Origin: Tropicimonas sp033101155
Lineage (GTDB): Bacteria; Pseudomonadota; Alphaproteobacteria; Rhodobacterales; Rhodobacteraceae
Assembly (NCBI RefSeq): GCF_033101155.1
Contig: NZ_JAWMPX010000018.1
Location: 41,721 to 105,720 of the forward strand
Length of the DNA: 64,000 bases
Direction of reading: 5' to 3'
Below are positions 23,286 through 32,586 of the stretch, piece by piece. Below the pieces are notes generated by a model that did no database searches, was not told where the DNA came from, and saw nothing but the letters and a program-made list of their open reading frames with translations. Every line of letters starts with the position of its first letter. Positions within the stretch are counted from its first letter, which is position 1. Both the position numbers and the translations under genes were made by a program.

Positions 23286-25580
23286 CTAGTTGTTCCCAAA
23301 CAATCCCGTTCCTCCGAGCAGATCACCAAGCCCTTCCCGCAACTCGTCGTCCACTCTCTCGCGCAGCGTGTCCTCGAGCCCCTCGCGTAGCGTGTCCTCG
23401 AGAGTCTCACGGCGCTCGAGTTCGACACCGAGTTCTTCTTCGACCCGCTCCAGAACCCGCTCTTCGGCCTTGGCCCGGAGCCGTTCGGTCTCCTCTTTCA
23501 ACCGCTGTTCCGCCACACTCTCCAGATCAAGAGAGACACGCGGCGCATCCCACGTGCCGGCGATCCGGACCGGGATCAGGACGTCCTGGCCTTCATAGAG
23601 TTTCGGCGTGATCCGGTAGTCGAGGGTTTGCGCACCAATGCCCAGCTGCCCAGCACCCGTCGCCTCGAAGAGCGGCGCGGTGGCGACGAGGTCGTCATTT
23701 GTCAGAAGCCCTTTCTCGACAGTGAAGCTTCCTGCGATCCGGTCGAAAATCGTCTTCGATCCCGGCCCTACATAGGACGGGTCCATGGTTCGGACCATGC
23801 CAACGAGGTCCAGCCCGACCAACTCACCCGCGCCAATTTCGACCGATCCATCTCCCGAGAGGCTGTGGGCGAGCGCATGCACCGAATCCCCGATGCCGAG
23901 CAGATTGAACGTCACGTCGCCCGAAGCCCGCAACCGGTCGAAATCCGCGACCTGTGTCAGGAACGGCTGCAGCGCGATGTCCCGTCCTGCCAGATTGGTC
24001 CGAATTGACAACCCTCCCCGGCTATTGACGACGAAGCTTCCACCGATATTGCCTTCATAAGCGCCGAATTTCCGCAGCTCGGTCACCGCGCGCCCTGCGT
24101 CCAAACGGCTGGAGGTCTCGAACGGAGCGATCCGAAGAAATCCGAGATCGACGCTGTCAGCCGCGATCACGATGTCCGCGTCGAGCATCTGCAGAGCCGA
24201 AACGTCGATGACGTCCTGTGGCCAGCCTAAATCCCCTGCGTCTGCCTCCGCGCCGTCGTCATTATCGACGAAACGCGAGAGGTCCAGCGCGCCCGCGTCA
24301 ATCCGCGCCGTCAGCATTGGGCGCTTGAACAGAGTCAAGTCGGCCGACACGAGGGCGGTGGTGTCGTCCAGGGTCACACTGGCATCGCTGAGGTTGAAGG
24401 CCGTTCCAGTGAAGATCACGCCACCGTCAATGGCGATACGTTGACCGACCCCGGCGGGCAGGCCTGGCGCGGCCTCGCCCGCGAGCCTGAAAAGCCGGTC
24501 AAGATCGGAGATCTCCGCCACAACCTGGCCCTCGACGACCGGCGCGGTGCCTACACGCCCGTCAAAGCGCCCGCGATTGCCGGCGGCTTTCACATCCGCA
24601 CCGAGTGCCACGACATTGCCCGCAAGCAGTTCGGTGACCGAACCCACCCGCGCTGTCAGCTCCAAATTCTGGTCGTTTACCACGCCTGAGAACGCGAGAT
24701 CGGCTGGGCCGTTGGCCGAGGGTGAATCGACCACGAGCCGGAAGCCCCCCAGCCGGTATTTCGAGCGCACCGCGTCCGGCACAACCGAGCCGTCGAGCCC
24801 CGCGACCGCGAGCAACCGGTCGAGATCGGCGATATCGGCTTCAAGCCGGCCCTCGGGCATCGCCGCGCGACCGCCCTGCCCGTCGAAGCGGGCCGTGCTG
24901 CCAGCCGCCGCCAAATCGACAGCAAGACCCACGGTGGCGCCCTCTATCAGCCCCGTAACCGAGCCGAGCCGCGCTTTGGTTTCGAAGGCTTCTCCGTTGA
25001 TCTGTCCCGAAAGCGCCAGATCGAACGGTCCGTCGGCGTCCGGCATTGCCATCACCGCGTCAACTCCAGACGCCTCAAATTGCTGTCCGGAAACGTGGTC
25101 GATATAGCCAATGTCGGCATCCGAGATCTCGGCGCGGTCCAGCGTCACCATCCACGGCGCACTACCGTCCGCTGGAGTATCGCCGCTCTCCCCGCCAATA
25201 TCGAACTCCCAGTTTGCGCGTCCATCCGCAGCTCTTTCCAACCGAATGCGTGGGGCTGTCGCCTCGATCCGGCGAACCCGCACCGCACCGCCGAAGAGGC
25301 TCTGAAAATCGACGCCGATGGCCAACGCGTCTGCGGAAAAGAACGCCCCACCCTCGGCCCAGTCGGCATTGGCCAGCGTTACCGGCCCGGTCGACACGCC
25401 GAGTTCGGGCCAGATCGACGGTGAGATCTCTCCGGAAATCGTCATTTTGCGCCCGGTCGCGGCTTCAACCTGTCGGGCGGCGACTTCGGCGATGCGTTCG
25501 GCCGGGATCAACACAATCACTATCACCGTCAGGACCGCAAAGGTCACCATTGCCGAGACCACCCGGAAGATCCATCGCAT
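23286..25580 (-). CDS. AsmA family protein
   Basis: A 764 aa inner-membrane-anchored protein of the AsmA family, whose larger relatives are implicated in lipid transport or outer-membrane assembly. It has one N-terminal membrane helix (VVSAMVTFAVLTVIVIVLI), then the family opening AARQVEAATGRKMTISGEISPSIWPELGVSTGPVTLANADWAEG and repeated periplasmic beta segments. The conserved C-terminal block (GSVEIGAGELVGLDLVGMVRTMDPSYVGPGSKTIFDRIAGSF) is present. It ends with about 80 residues of charged helix with repeats (ETLEDTLREGLEDTLRERVDDELREGLGDLL), likely coiled coil. The start at 25580 is favoured by AGGGG 8 nt upstream. Confidence 0.88.
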   Translation of the reverse strand: MRWIFRVVSAMVTFAVLTVIVIVLIPAERIAEVAARQVEAATGRKMTISGEISPSIWPELGVSTGPVTLANADWAEGGAFFSADALAIGVDFQSLFGGAVRVRRIEATAPRIRLERAADGRANWEFDIGGESGDTPADGSAPWMVTLDRAEISDADIGYIDHVSGQQFEASGVDAVMAMPDADGPFDLALSGQINGEAFETKARLGSVTGLIEGATVGLAVDLAAAGSTARFDGQGGRAAMPEGRLEADIADLDRLLAVAGLDGSVVPDAVRSKYRLGGFRLVVDSPSANGPADLAFSGVVNDQNLELTARVGSVTELLAGNVVALGADVKAAGNRGRFDGRVGTAPVVEGQVVAEISDLDRLFRLAGEAAPGLPAGVGQRIAIDGGVIFTGTAFNLSDASVTLDDTTALVSADLTLFKRPMLTARIDAGALDLSRFVDNDDGAEADAGDLGWPQDVIDVSALQMLDADIVIAADSVDLGFLRIAPFETSSRLDAGRAVTELRKFGAYEGNIGGSFVVNSRGGLSIRTNLAGRDIALQPFLTQVADFDRLRASGDVTFNLLGIGDSVHALAHSLSGDGSVEIGAGELVGLDLVGMVRTMDPSYVGPGSKTIFDRIAGSFTVEKGLLTNDDLVATAPLFEATGAGQLGIGAQTLDYRITPKLYEGQDVLIPVRIAGTWDAPRVSLDLESVAEQRLKEETERLRAKAEERVLERVEEELGVELERRETLEDTLREGLEDTLRERVDDELREGLGDLLGGTGLFGNN

Positions 25581-25938
25581 CGCCCTGTCCCCTGCCTTGC
25601 CAACACCCGAAGAATAGCGGCAGACCGCGCCGTCACAAACGCGCCCCACCTACACCTGTTTCCTAACGCGACATGGCTGGTGCCCTCAACACCTTCCACC
25701 GGGCGCCTTGCAACAGGCCAGTCTCCGGCCATTCAGTTCCGGTCCGATTGAGGCGGACGTCGCTTGGATCGGGACACGGCCTTTTCCAGGCACTTCAGCG
25801 CTCCTGAGCCTCCGCTCATCCGCTTGCCGCTTCGGGCCATCGTTCCTATCTGTTTGAGACCAGGCGACCGGTTGCTTCGACCTGTCCAACGTCCTTTCCT
25901 GCGTTCCGCGCGCATTCTATCCCCGGGAGACACCTCAC
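25581..25938. other. Gene-free divergent region
   Basis: About 360 bp between the divergent AsmA-like and AI-2E-type genes. Sequence is GC-rich throughout, and the open frames here lack protein-like composition. A ribosome binding site (GGGAG) for the downstream gene is near 25923. No repeat or RNA gene was recognised. Confidence 0.4.
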
Positions 25939-27045
25939 ATGCAAAGCGATCAGCAACGCCTTCAGATCTGGTTTCTGGGCGTTATCGCGTTTGCCGTGAT
26001 CCTGTTCCTACTGGTGCAGGCGAAATTCATCCTGATTTCCTTCCTGATCGCTCTGATACTGTTCTCGCTGACCTCGGCGGCGATAAGCTATTTCCAGCGG
26101 CTGCGCTTCGGACGGGCGCGGCTGTCCGTTCTGCTGGCATCCATCCTTGCCGTGTCACTCATCGCGGCGGTGCTGACCTTCCTGACAATCGTGATCCTGA
26201 CGCAAACGAATGTCGTGGTGTCCACCGTGCTCCAATATGCGGGGCCGGCCCGGGAGGCCGTGGCTGAGATCTTCGGCTGGCTCGGGGAGGATGTCGAAAC
26301 GGCCCTGTTGTCCTGGATGTCGGAGATGAAGATCGCCCCGTGGCTTGCGACGGCGGCCGGGCAAGCGGGCAACGTGGTCACGGGCACTGTGCTCGTGATC
26401 CTCTTCATCGGCTTCCTGTTCCTTGAGCGGATCTGGTTCTTCAGCAAGCTGGAGAACCTGCTGGACGACCCTGACCGCGCCGCCCGCATCGAAGCGATTA
26501 TCTCCTCCATCGTCCATCGCGTGAACCGCTATCTTGTCGTAAAGGCGGCCATCAGCTCGATTACGGGAGGTCTCGTCTATCTCATGATGCGCCTGCTCGG
26601 ACTGGAACTGGCCTTCGCGATGGGCGTTCTGACCTTCGTGCTGAATTTCATCCCGAATATCGGATCGATCCTCGCGACTCTCATTGTTGCGCTCGTGGGC
26701 TATGTCCAGACCGGCGACCAGGGCACGGGGCTGCTGCTGCTTTCTGTCATCGGCGCGCTCCAGTTCTGCGTCGGACAGGTGCTCGAACCGCTCCTGCTCG
26801 GCAACACCCTCCAGCTGTCGTCGCTCGGGATCATTATCTCCCTCGCTTTCTGGGCTGCTGTCTGGGGCGTGCTGGGCATGTTCCTCGCGGTCCCGATCAT
26901 GGTGGCCGTCATGATCGTGTGCTCTCACGTCCCAAGGTTGCGTCCCGTCGCGATCCTGTTGTCGAAACGGGGGCTGCCGGATATCGGCGAAACTGGCGAG
27001 GAGGCCGACTTGCACGGAGTCGAAACCGGCAAACTGGTCGCGTGA
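25939..27045 (+). CDS. AI-2E family transporter (PerM/YdiK type)
   Basis: A 368 aa polytopic membrane protein with about eight helices. Two lie close to the N-terminus (IWFLGVIAFAVILFLLVQAKFILISFLIALILFSL). The family signature region is FAMGVLTFVLNFIPNIGSILATL (about 230-252), followed by LGNTLQLSSLGIIISLAFWAAVWGVLGMFLAVPIMVAVMI (about 287-326). The family contains TqsA (AI-2 export) and sodium/proton exchangers. Substrate cannot be assigned from sequence. It stands alone on the plus strand between minus-strand genes. Confidence 0.88.
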   Translation: MQSDQQRLQIWFLGVIAFAVILFLLVQAKFILISFLIALILFSLTSAAISYFQRLRFGRARLSVLLASILAVSLIAAVLTFLTIVILTQTNVVVSTVLQYAGPAREAVAEIFGWLGEDVETALLSWMSEMKIAPWLATAAGQAGNVVTGTVLVILFIGFLFLERIWFFSKLENLLDDPDRAARIEAIISSIVHRVNRYLVVKAAISSITGGLVYLMMRLLGLELAFAMGVLTFVLNFIPNIGSILATLIVALVGYVQTGDQGTGLLLLSVIGALQFCVGQVLEPLLLGNTLQLSSLGIIISLAFWAAVWGVLGMFLAVPIMVAVMIVCSHVPRLRPVAILLSKRGLPDIGETGEEADLHGVETGKLVA

Positions 27046-27168
27046 CGGCCGGCACTGGCGCGAACGCAATCGCCCCCGGACCGAGGTCGACGCCGCAGAT
27101 GCGCGTAGCGTCAGCGGCCTCCCGAGCGCCAATCATGACAAGGACGCGTTCGTTGATGTCCTGTTTGC

Positions 27169-28098
27169 TCAGCCTCCGGTATCCGCAGCGACCAGCGCCT
27201 TGTAGAGGTCCCGGATGCGCCTCGTCACCGGACGCTCGCCGGTGCCGATGGGCTTGCCATCGATCTCCGCAACGGGTGTCTGGGCGCCGAACGTGCCGGT
27301 GAGAAAGGCCTCGTCCGCACCGTAAGCCTCGTAGAGGGAGTAGTTCTTCTCGAAGACAGGGATGCCATTCGCCCGGCAAAGGTCGATCACCTTCTGCCGC
27401 GTGACGCCATTCATGCAATAATCCCCGGTTGAGGTCCAAACCTCGCCACGGCGCACGATGAAGAAATTGCAGGCATTGGTGGTGTTCACGAACCCATGCG
27501 GATCCAGCATCAGGCCTTCATCGGCGCCGGCCTGCTCGGCCTGGATACAGGCGATCACGCAATTGAGCTTGGAATGCGAGTTGAATTTCGCATCCTGGCT
27601 CATCGGAAGGCCGCGCACCTGCGGCACGGTCGCAAGGCGAATGCCCCCGCTCTGCAACCGCTCGACGGGTTTCGAGTGCTCCAGGATCGCGACGATGGTC
27701 GCCCCCCATTGGCTGAGACCGGGATGCTGGAACGGCTTGGCCTTGCGCCCCCGCGTGATCATGAGGCGGCAATGCGCATCCGTGGTCATTCCGTTGGCGT
27801 CGGCCGTCTTGTTCAGGATCTCCAGAATGTCGCCCGGCCCGATCCCGAGATCGATGGAGATCGATTTCAGGGAGTTGAACAGGCGGTCCATATGGTCATC
27901 GAAGAAGGCCCATTTTCCATTATAGAGGCGCATCCCCTCCCACATGCCATCGCCCAGCATGAAACCCGCATCATAGACCGAGACAACGGCCTCCATCTTG
28001 GGCTTCAGCTCTCCGTTCACGTAGATCAGGATGTCGTCATTGCGCGGATCATGCTCGGCATCGTGGGTCGTTGGCTTGTCGGGATCGGTCGTCGTCAT
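27169..28098 (-). CDS. Class IV (branched-chain / D-amino-acid type) aminotransferase
   Basis: A PLP-dependent fold type IV aminotransferase of 309 aa. Visible features: ILIYVNGELKPKMEAVVSVYDAGFMLGDGMWEGMRLYNGKWAFFDDHMDRL (about 18-68), SHSKLNCVIACIQAEQAGADEGLMLDPHGFVNTTNACNFF, which holds the PLP Lys (in SKLN) and the Glu-side motif, and the phosphate-binding TRQKVIDLCRANGI. The start at 28098 is favoured by AGGA 8 nt upstream and lies 1 bp after the stop of a possible 34-codon ORF. The substrate may be branched-chain or D-amino acids; the nearby Ldh_2 oxidoreductase suggests 2-oxo or imino acid metabolism. Confidence 0.87.
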   Translation of the reverse strand: MTTTDPDKPTTHDAEHDPRNDDILIYVNGELKPKMEAVVSVYDAGFMLGDGMWEGMRLYNGKWAFFDDHMDRLFNSLKSISIDLGIGPGDILEILNKTADANGMTTDAHCRLMITRGRKAKPFQHPGLSQWGATIVAILEHSKPVERLQSGGIRLATVPQVRGLPMSQDAKFNSHSKLNCVIACIQAEQAGADEGLMLDPHGFVNTTNACNFFIVRRGEVWTSTGDYCMNGVTRQKVIDLCRANGIPVFEKNYSLYEAYGADEAFLTGTFGAQTPVAEIDGKPIGTGERPVTRRIRDLYKALVAADTGG

Positions 28099-28099
28099 G

Positions 28100-28204
28100 T
28101 CAGTGTCCTGAGATTTGGCCATGAAAGGCCGGTATGCGTGCGCGCCTGAAGGAACCGTCCGACGCGTCGGACGGGGATTGCGGGGCGCTCTCGTCGTCCG
28201 ACAT
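28100..28204 (-). CDS. Possible 34-aa small ORF ahead of the aminotransferase
   Basis: From ATG at 28204, with GGGAG at a good distance, a short frame reads MSDDESAPQSPSDASDGSFR and continues to a stop at 28100-28102. That stop is one base before the aminotransferase ATG, an arrangement typical of translational coupling. The product would be a small, Ser/Asp-rich hydrophilic peptide. It encloses the 20 bp perfect palindrome. It may be a leader ORF or fortuitous. Confidence 0.35.
   Translation of the reverse strand: MSDDESAPQSPSDASDGSFRRARIPAFHGQISGH
28155..28174. repeat. Perfect 20-bp palindrome CCGTCCGACGCGTCGGACGG
   Basis: The two 10 bp halves are exact reverse complements. It lies in the 165-190 bp between the Ldh_2 stop and the aminotransferase start, and TTCCTTC follows it on the minus strand. 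It may be an operator, part of a terminator for Ldh_2, or, if the small ORF is real, simply coding. Confidence 0.55.
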
Positions 28205-28287
28205 GAAGATCTCCCTGCCGGCGATGCGTCGGGCAAAGCCTATCGTGTATGGAACGCAGATCACTCTTATACTCTCATCTGCCGGGT

Positions 28288-29325
28288 TCAATCCGCAACA
28301 GCACCCAGCCCAAGCGCCTCGAAGCGCTCCAGCTGTTCGACCTCTTCCGCGCTCAGCCGAATGCCCTCCGACAGCGCCCGCGCCCGAGCCGCGAAGCGCC
28401 TCTGCGAGGGCAGCCGCGCGCCCTGGCCTTCGATCGCCGTGATCAACCGCTCGCCCTCGGCAATTGGATCGCGCCCCGACCGCTTCGCGAAGACACCGGG
28501 CTCGAGCGCAAGGATCAAGGCGCCGTGGCGGGGCAGGATTGACGTGGTTCCGTTGAAATCCAGAGCTTCCTGGCTCATGAACTCGCCCAGCATGGCGCCT
28601 GAGAGCAGTTCGATCATGGTGGATATGGCCGACCCCTTGTGGCCGCCGAAAGGCAACATCGCCCCGTCCAGCGCCGCCTGCGGGTCCGTCGTCGGCTGGC
28701 CATGGCAGTCGACGGCCCAGCCTTCGGGGATCGGGGTTCCGGCGCGGCGGTGCAGCTCGATCTCGCCGCGCGCTGCAACCGAGGTCGCAAAATCGAAAAC
28801 GTATGGCAGCTCCCCAACCCGTGGCCAGCCAAAGGCAAACGGATTTGTTCCCAGCAGTGGTCGATCCCCGCCGGATGGCGCGACCGTCGCATAGCTCGGA
28901 CACATGGAGAGCGACGCCAGACCGTAACCGGCCAGCTGTTCGACCTCGTACCAGAGCGCGGAAAAGTGCAGGCAATCGCGGATCACGAGGGCGGCGAGCC
29001 CGCTCTCGCGCGTCCGCGCTACGAGCGTCTCCATCGCCGCCTCATAGGCCGCGTTCGCGTAGCCGCCGCCGGCATCGACCTCGACCACGGATGGGCTGGA
29101 CACATGCACCTTCGGCACCGCGTTGGGCACAACCTTGCCGGCCGCCAAAGCACGCAGGCAGCCTTCGATCCGGTAGACACCGTGGGATTTGCACGCGTCG
29201 CGCTCTCCCGATGCGATCCCCCGCGCCACGGCGGCTGCCGTCTCGCGCCGCACGCCCGCCGTCTCGAAAACGCGCTGGATGCGTGCCCACAAATCATCAA
29301 AGGAAAGCGTCGCTGCCTGTGTCAT
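28288..29325 (-). CDS. Ldh_2 family oxidoreductase (malate/lactate or cyclic imino-acid reductase)
   Basis: A 345 aa NAD(P)H-dependent oxidoreductase of the malate/L-lactate dehydrogenase 2 family, unrelated to classical LDH. Seen: SGERDACKSHGVYRIEGCL (about 36-54) with the catalytic SHG, HFSALWYEVEQLAGYGLASLSMCPS (with the His), GTNPFAFGWP (about 160-169) and LPFGGHKGSAISTMIELLSGAMLG (about 218-241), all family hallmarks. Members include ureidoglycolate dehydrogenase and delta1-piperideine-2-carboxylate reductase. The start at 29325 (MTQAATLSF) begins at the homologous region. The adjacent aminotransferase favours an amino-acid or imino-acid role, but this is inference. Confidence 0.87.
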   Translation of the reverse strand: MTQAATLSFDDLWARIQRVFETAGVRRETAAAVARGIASGERDACKSHGVYRIEGCLRALAAGKVVPNAVPKVHVSSPSVVEVDAGGGYANAAYEAAMETLVARTRESGLAALVIRDCLHFSALWYEVEQLAGYGLASLSMCPSYATVAPSGGDRPLLGTNPFAFGWPRVGELPYVFDFATSVAARGEIELHRRAGTPIPEGWAVDCHGQPTTDPQAALDGAMLPFGGHKGSAISTMIELLSGAMLGEFMSQEALDFNGTTSILPRHGALILALEPGVFAKRSGRDPIAEGERLITAIEGQGARLPSQRRFAARARALSEGIRLSAEEVEQLERFEALGLGAVAD

Positions 29326-29572
29326 TTCACTCTCACCGATCCGTGTCGATATTGGTACAGACCCAGACCACCCGGGCTTCCAAATCACTCACCATCCGAA
29401 GGTCGTGCCCGAGGGACCTGGAAAAGCCGGCGCATTCACCGGTTTTCAGTTCCTCCGCAGTCAGCATTTCATACTCACATGAGTGCCGATCCGGCAAGCC
29501 GGGAGTGTCCCAGAATGCCCCTGATCACCGGCCCGGAGTGCCGGGGAAAACACCCGCCCCAAATCCTTCCCG

Positions 29573-30313
29573 TCAATGGGGGCTCGGCGGTCCACCCAGA
29601 CGAAAGGCGAGCACATCCGGCAGCAAGCGAAGACTGCGGATCGCCCAGGAGAAGGGGGCCGGGAAATCGGTCCGGAACCTCGATGACCGCATCGCGCGGG
29701 CCACGCGCTCCGCAGCCTGCCCAGGAGACATCAGCATCGGCATGCGGAAGCTGTTCTTCTCGGTCAGCCGCGTGCGGATGAAGCCGGGATTGACCAGTCG
29801 CACCGTGATCCCGCTGCCCTTCAAATCATAGCGCATGGTCTCGGCAAGGCTGACAAGCGCCGCCTTGCTGGCGCCGTAGCCGATCGCTGCGGGCAATCCA
29901 CGATACCCGGCGAGCGAGCCGACAAGCGTGATGTCGCCCCGCCCCCGCGCGAGGAACCCGGGCAAGACTTCGCCCAGAACCCGCAGCACGCCGAGATAAT
30001 TGACGTCGCACATGGCTATGGCGGATGCGCTGTCCAGATCGGCCGTCCGCATCGGTTCATAAGCCCCGGCATTGTAGATCACCCCATCCACGGCCCCGGC
30101 AGCATGGGCAGCTTCCTTCACCGAGGTCGGGTCCGTCACGTCCATTGGAAGCGCACGGGCCCCCGGAAGTTCCGCGGCCAGTTCCGCCAGGCGCTCGGCA
30201 TTGCGGGCCGAGAGCACAACGCGGGCCCCCTCTTCGGTCAGTTGGGTCGCCAGCGCGCGCCCGAGGCCTTCGCTGGCGCCAACCAGCCAGTAGGTTTTGC
30301 CATCGAAACTCAT
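29573..30313 (-). CDS. SDR family NAD(P)-dependent oxidoreductase
   Basis: A classical short-chain dehydrogenase of 246 aa. The cofactor motif is slightly altered (WLVGASEGLGRALATQL, about 8-24, the usual TGxxxGxG being VGASEGLG), followed by NAGAYEP (about 80-86) and the catalytic YGASKAAL (about 148-155). It overlaps the DUF1365 gene by 4 bp (ATGA) and belongs to a set of genes that elsewhere travels with RpoE-ChrR. In such clusters SDR, DUF1365, FAD oxidoreductase and CFA-type methyltransferase are thought to act on membrane fatty acids under photooxidative stress. Confidence 0.87.
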   Translation of the reverse strand: MSFDGKTYWLVGASEGLGRALATQLTEEGARVVLSARNAERLAELAAELPGARALPMDVTDPTSVKEAAHAAGAVDGVIYNAGAYEPMRTADLDSASAIAMCDVNYLGVLRVLGEVLPGFLARGRGDITLVGSLAGYRGLPAAIGYGASKAALVSLAETMRYDLKGSGITVRLVNPGFIRTRLTEKNSFRMPMLMSPGQAAERVARAMRSSRFRTDFPAPFSWAIRSLRLLPDVLAFRLGGPPSPH

Positions 30314-31083
30314 TGACCCGCCTCCGGCGCGCCGTGCCCGTCGGAGACCAGCGTCTCGGGGGCAGGCTGTCGTTTCAGGAAGGGCGCGCGTTTGACATAG
30401 AGGAAAATCGCCTGCCAGTGGATCAAAGCCAGCACACGCGCGGCCCCCAGCGGCCGGGCCAGCGCGGCTCGGGCCAGCGAGGCATTCGTGGCCGGGCGTC
30501 GGGGACCGCTGAGCGTGGCAATTACCCCGTCCTTCCCGTTCTCATACGCGATGCGGATATCCACCGCCTCGTCGGTCAGGTCGAAATTGAAGTGATACTG
30601 CCCTTCGATCTTCTGGAAGGGCGACACATGCATCAGTTTCTGAGCTGACAGCCGGTCCGTGCGCTGTATCGGGCGGAAATCGTCGTGGGCGCAGAAATAG
30701 CAATGGCGCTGCCCGAAGGTGCTGTTCACCTCGGCCACGAAGGCGCAAGGAGCGCCGTCACGCAGGGCAATCCAGAAGCTGACCGGGTTGAACTCGAACC
30801 ACAGAAAGCTGGGTTGGGTCAGGAGCACCAGTTGTGCTCCCTCGAGCGGGAATTTGCGCGCCGCGAGGAGCTCGCGGAACCAGTCGACGCCGCGCCCGGC
30901 GCCGCGCGGGCCGCCATGGTGGCGGTCGGACAGGTGCCAGAGATTGAACCGGTTGGCGGAGAGCAATCGCGGTGTCTCGCGCAGAGGCAGATCCGCAAGC
31001 ACGAAGTCCACGCTGTATTTGAAAGCGTGTTTGAGATGCCCGCGTCGGGCGTGAAAGGTCTGGCCGGCGATGTGATCAATCAT
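30310..31083 (-). CDS. DUF1365 domain-containing protein
   Basis: A 257 aa protein of unknown biochemical function. Residues about 6-40 (GQTFHARRGHLKHAFKYSVDFVLADL) and WFEFNPVSFWIALRDG, AEVNSTFGQRHCYF, KLMHVSPFQKIEGQYHFNFDL are diagnostic of DUF1365. The start at 31083 agrees with the family N-terminus; the frame continues 42 codons upstream into the divergent promoter region. DUF1365 genes almost always neighbour an FAD amine-oxidase-like gene and a CFA-type methyltransferase, as here, implying one pathway. Confidence 0.87.
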   Translation of the reverse strand: MIDHIAGQTFHARRGHLKHAFKYSVDFVLADLPLRETPRLLSANRFNLWHLSDRHHGGPRGAGRGVDWFRELLAARKFPLEGAQLVLLTQPSFLWFEFNPVSFWIALRDGAPCAFVAEVNSTFGQRHCYFCAHDDFRPIQRTDRLSAQKLMHVSPFQKIEGQYHFNFDLTDEAVDIRIAYENGKDGVIATLSGPRRPATNASLARAALARPLGAARVLALIHWQAIFLYVKRAPFLKRQPAPETLVSDGHGAPEAGQ

Positions 31084-31198
31084 GTGATGCTTACGGTCGA
31101 AACGGTCAACCGGATCGATCTTCCCTCCTTGACGTTGCGCGAAGCCATCACCCGGGTAGACTGCCTCAGCGTCACCTCCCGGGCGGCACGTTTTTTTC

Positions 31199-31227
31199 TG
31201 ATCCGACACAGTGTGCCTGTCGTATCC
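31199..31227 (+). promoter_or_regulatory. Possible RpoE (ECF)-type promoter
   Basis: TGATCC at 31199-31204, followed after 17 nt by GTATCC, lies about 55 bp before the FAD oxidoreductase ATG. Rhodobacter sphaeroides RpoE promoters use a TGATCC-like -35 element. The -10 match is weak, so this is a candidate only. Confidence 0.35.
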
Positions 31228-31257
31228 TTTTCAAACAACCACTTGTTCGAGGGACCC

Positions 31258-32586
31258 ATGTTCGACGACCAACCACTCTCCCGAAAGAAGATAGCGATTG
31301 TCGGCGCGGGTATCTCGGGCCTTGCGGCAGCGCATTCGCTCGCTCCGACCCATGACGTGACCGTTTTCGAGGCGGGCAGTCGTTTGGGCGGACATGCTCG
31401 TACAGTGAAAGCCGGCCTCCGGGGCGACCAGCCGGTCGATACCGGTTTCATCGTCTTCAACTACGCGACCTATCCGAACCTGACCCGGCTATTCGCCGAT
31501 CTCGACGTGCCGGTTGTCCGCAGCGACATGAGTTTCGGCGCCAGCATCGACAATGGCCGGATCGAATACGGTCTGGGCAGCCTCAGCGGGCTCCTCGCGC
31601 AGCGGAGCAACCTGTTCCGGCCGCAATTCCACGGCATGGTCGCGGACATTTTGCGCTTCGGCAAGCGGGCCGAGTCGGCTGCACAGGATGACACCAAGTC
31701 GATCGGCGAGCTGGTCGAGGAGTTGAAGCTGGGGCGCTGGTTCCGCGAGTATTACCTGATGCCGATGTGCGGCGCGATCTGGTCGACTCCGGTTGGCGAG
31801 GTGGATCGCTTCCCCGCGCGGTCGCTTGTGCGCTTCTTCCGCAACCACGCGCTGCTGGCCGGCACCGGCAAGCACCAGTGGTGGACCGTTCGGGGCGGCA
31901 GCATCGAATATGTGCGCAGGCTTCAGGCCTCGTTGCAGGTGCGCGGCGTGACGATCCGCCTGAACGCGCCCGCCGTGGGGCTCACCCGCGATACATCCGG
32001 GGCAAAGCTCAGGATCGCTGGCGGGCATGAGGAGCAGTTCGACGAGGTGATCCTCGCCTGCCACTCGGACCAGGCGCTTGCGATTCTCGGCGCGGAGGCG
32101 ACCCCGGCCGAACGAAGCCATCTCAGCGCGATCCGCTATCAGACCAACAGCGCAGTATTGCATCGCGACCCCGGCCAGATGCCGAAGCGCAAGGCTTGCT
32201 GGTCGAGCTGGGCCTATCGATCGCAGGACGGGGCGATCGGCGTGACCTACTGGATGAACAAGCTGCAGAACATCCCCGAGAACGATCCGCTCTTCGTGAC
32301 GCTGAACCCGTCCTCGGAGATCGCGGAGGACATGATCTATGACCGCAAGGAGTTCGCCCACCCGATCTTCGATGGTCCGGCGCTCAAGGCGCAGAAAGGC
32401 ATCCAGGCGATCCAAGGCGAGAACAACACCTGGTTTGCAGGCGCCTATAACCGCCACGGCTTTCATGAAGACGGCATCGCCAGCGCGCTGCGCGTGACGC
32501 GCCAGCTCAACCCCACACAGACGGAGGACACCCGCAATGAACCTGACTTCGAAAGCGCTGAAGACAGAATTCCTGTCGAGCTGTGA
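31258..32586 (+). CDS. FAD-dependent amine-oxidase-like oxidoreductase
   Basis: A 442 aa flavoprotein. It has the dinucleotide-binding motif IAIVGAGISGLAAAHSLAPTHDVTVFEAGSRLGGHARTV (about 11-49), a Rossmann fold with FAD Glu and GGH motif, and DTGFIVFNYATYPNLTRLF following. GTGKHQWWTVRGGSIEYVRRL and a C-terminal FAD-contacting AGAYNRHGFHEDGIASALRV complete the amine-oxidase/desaturase-like fold. The start at 31258 has GAGGGACCC upstream. Homologues in RpoE-ChrR gene sets are implicated in modifying membrane fatty acids. Exact reaction unknown. The downstream CFA-type gene begins inside its last 50 bp. Confidence 0.88.
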   Translation: MFDDQPLSRKKIAIVGAGISGLAAAHSLAPTHDVTVFEAGSRLGGHARTVKAGLRGDQPVDTGFIVFNYATYPNLTRLFADLDVPVVRSDMSFGASIDNGRIEYGLGSLSGLLAQRSNLFRPQFHGMVADILRFGKRAESAAQDDTKSIGELVEELKLGRWFREYYLMPMCGAIWSTPVGEVDRFPARSLVRFFRNHALLAGTGKHQWWTVRGGSIEYVRRLQASLQVRGVTIRLNAPAVGLTRDTSGAKLRIAGGHEEQFDEVILACHSDQALAILGAEATPAERSHLSAIRYQTNSAVLHRDPGQMPKRKACWSSWAYRSQDGAIGVTYWMNKLQNIPENDPLFVTLNPSSEIAEDMIYDRKEFAHPIFDGPALKAQKGIQAIQGENNTWFAGAYNRHGFHEDGIASALRVTRQLNPTQTEDTRNEPDFESAEDRIPVEL

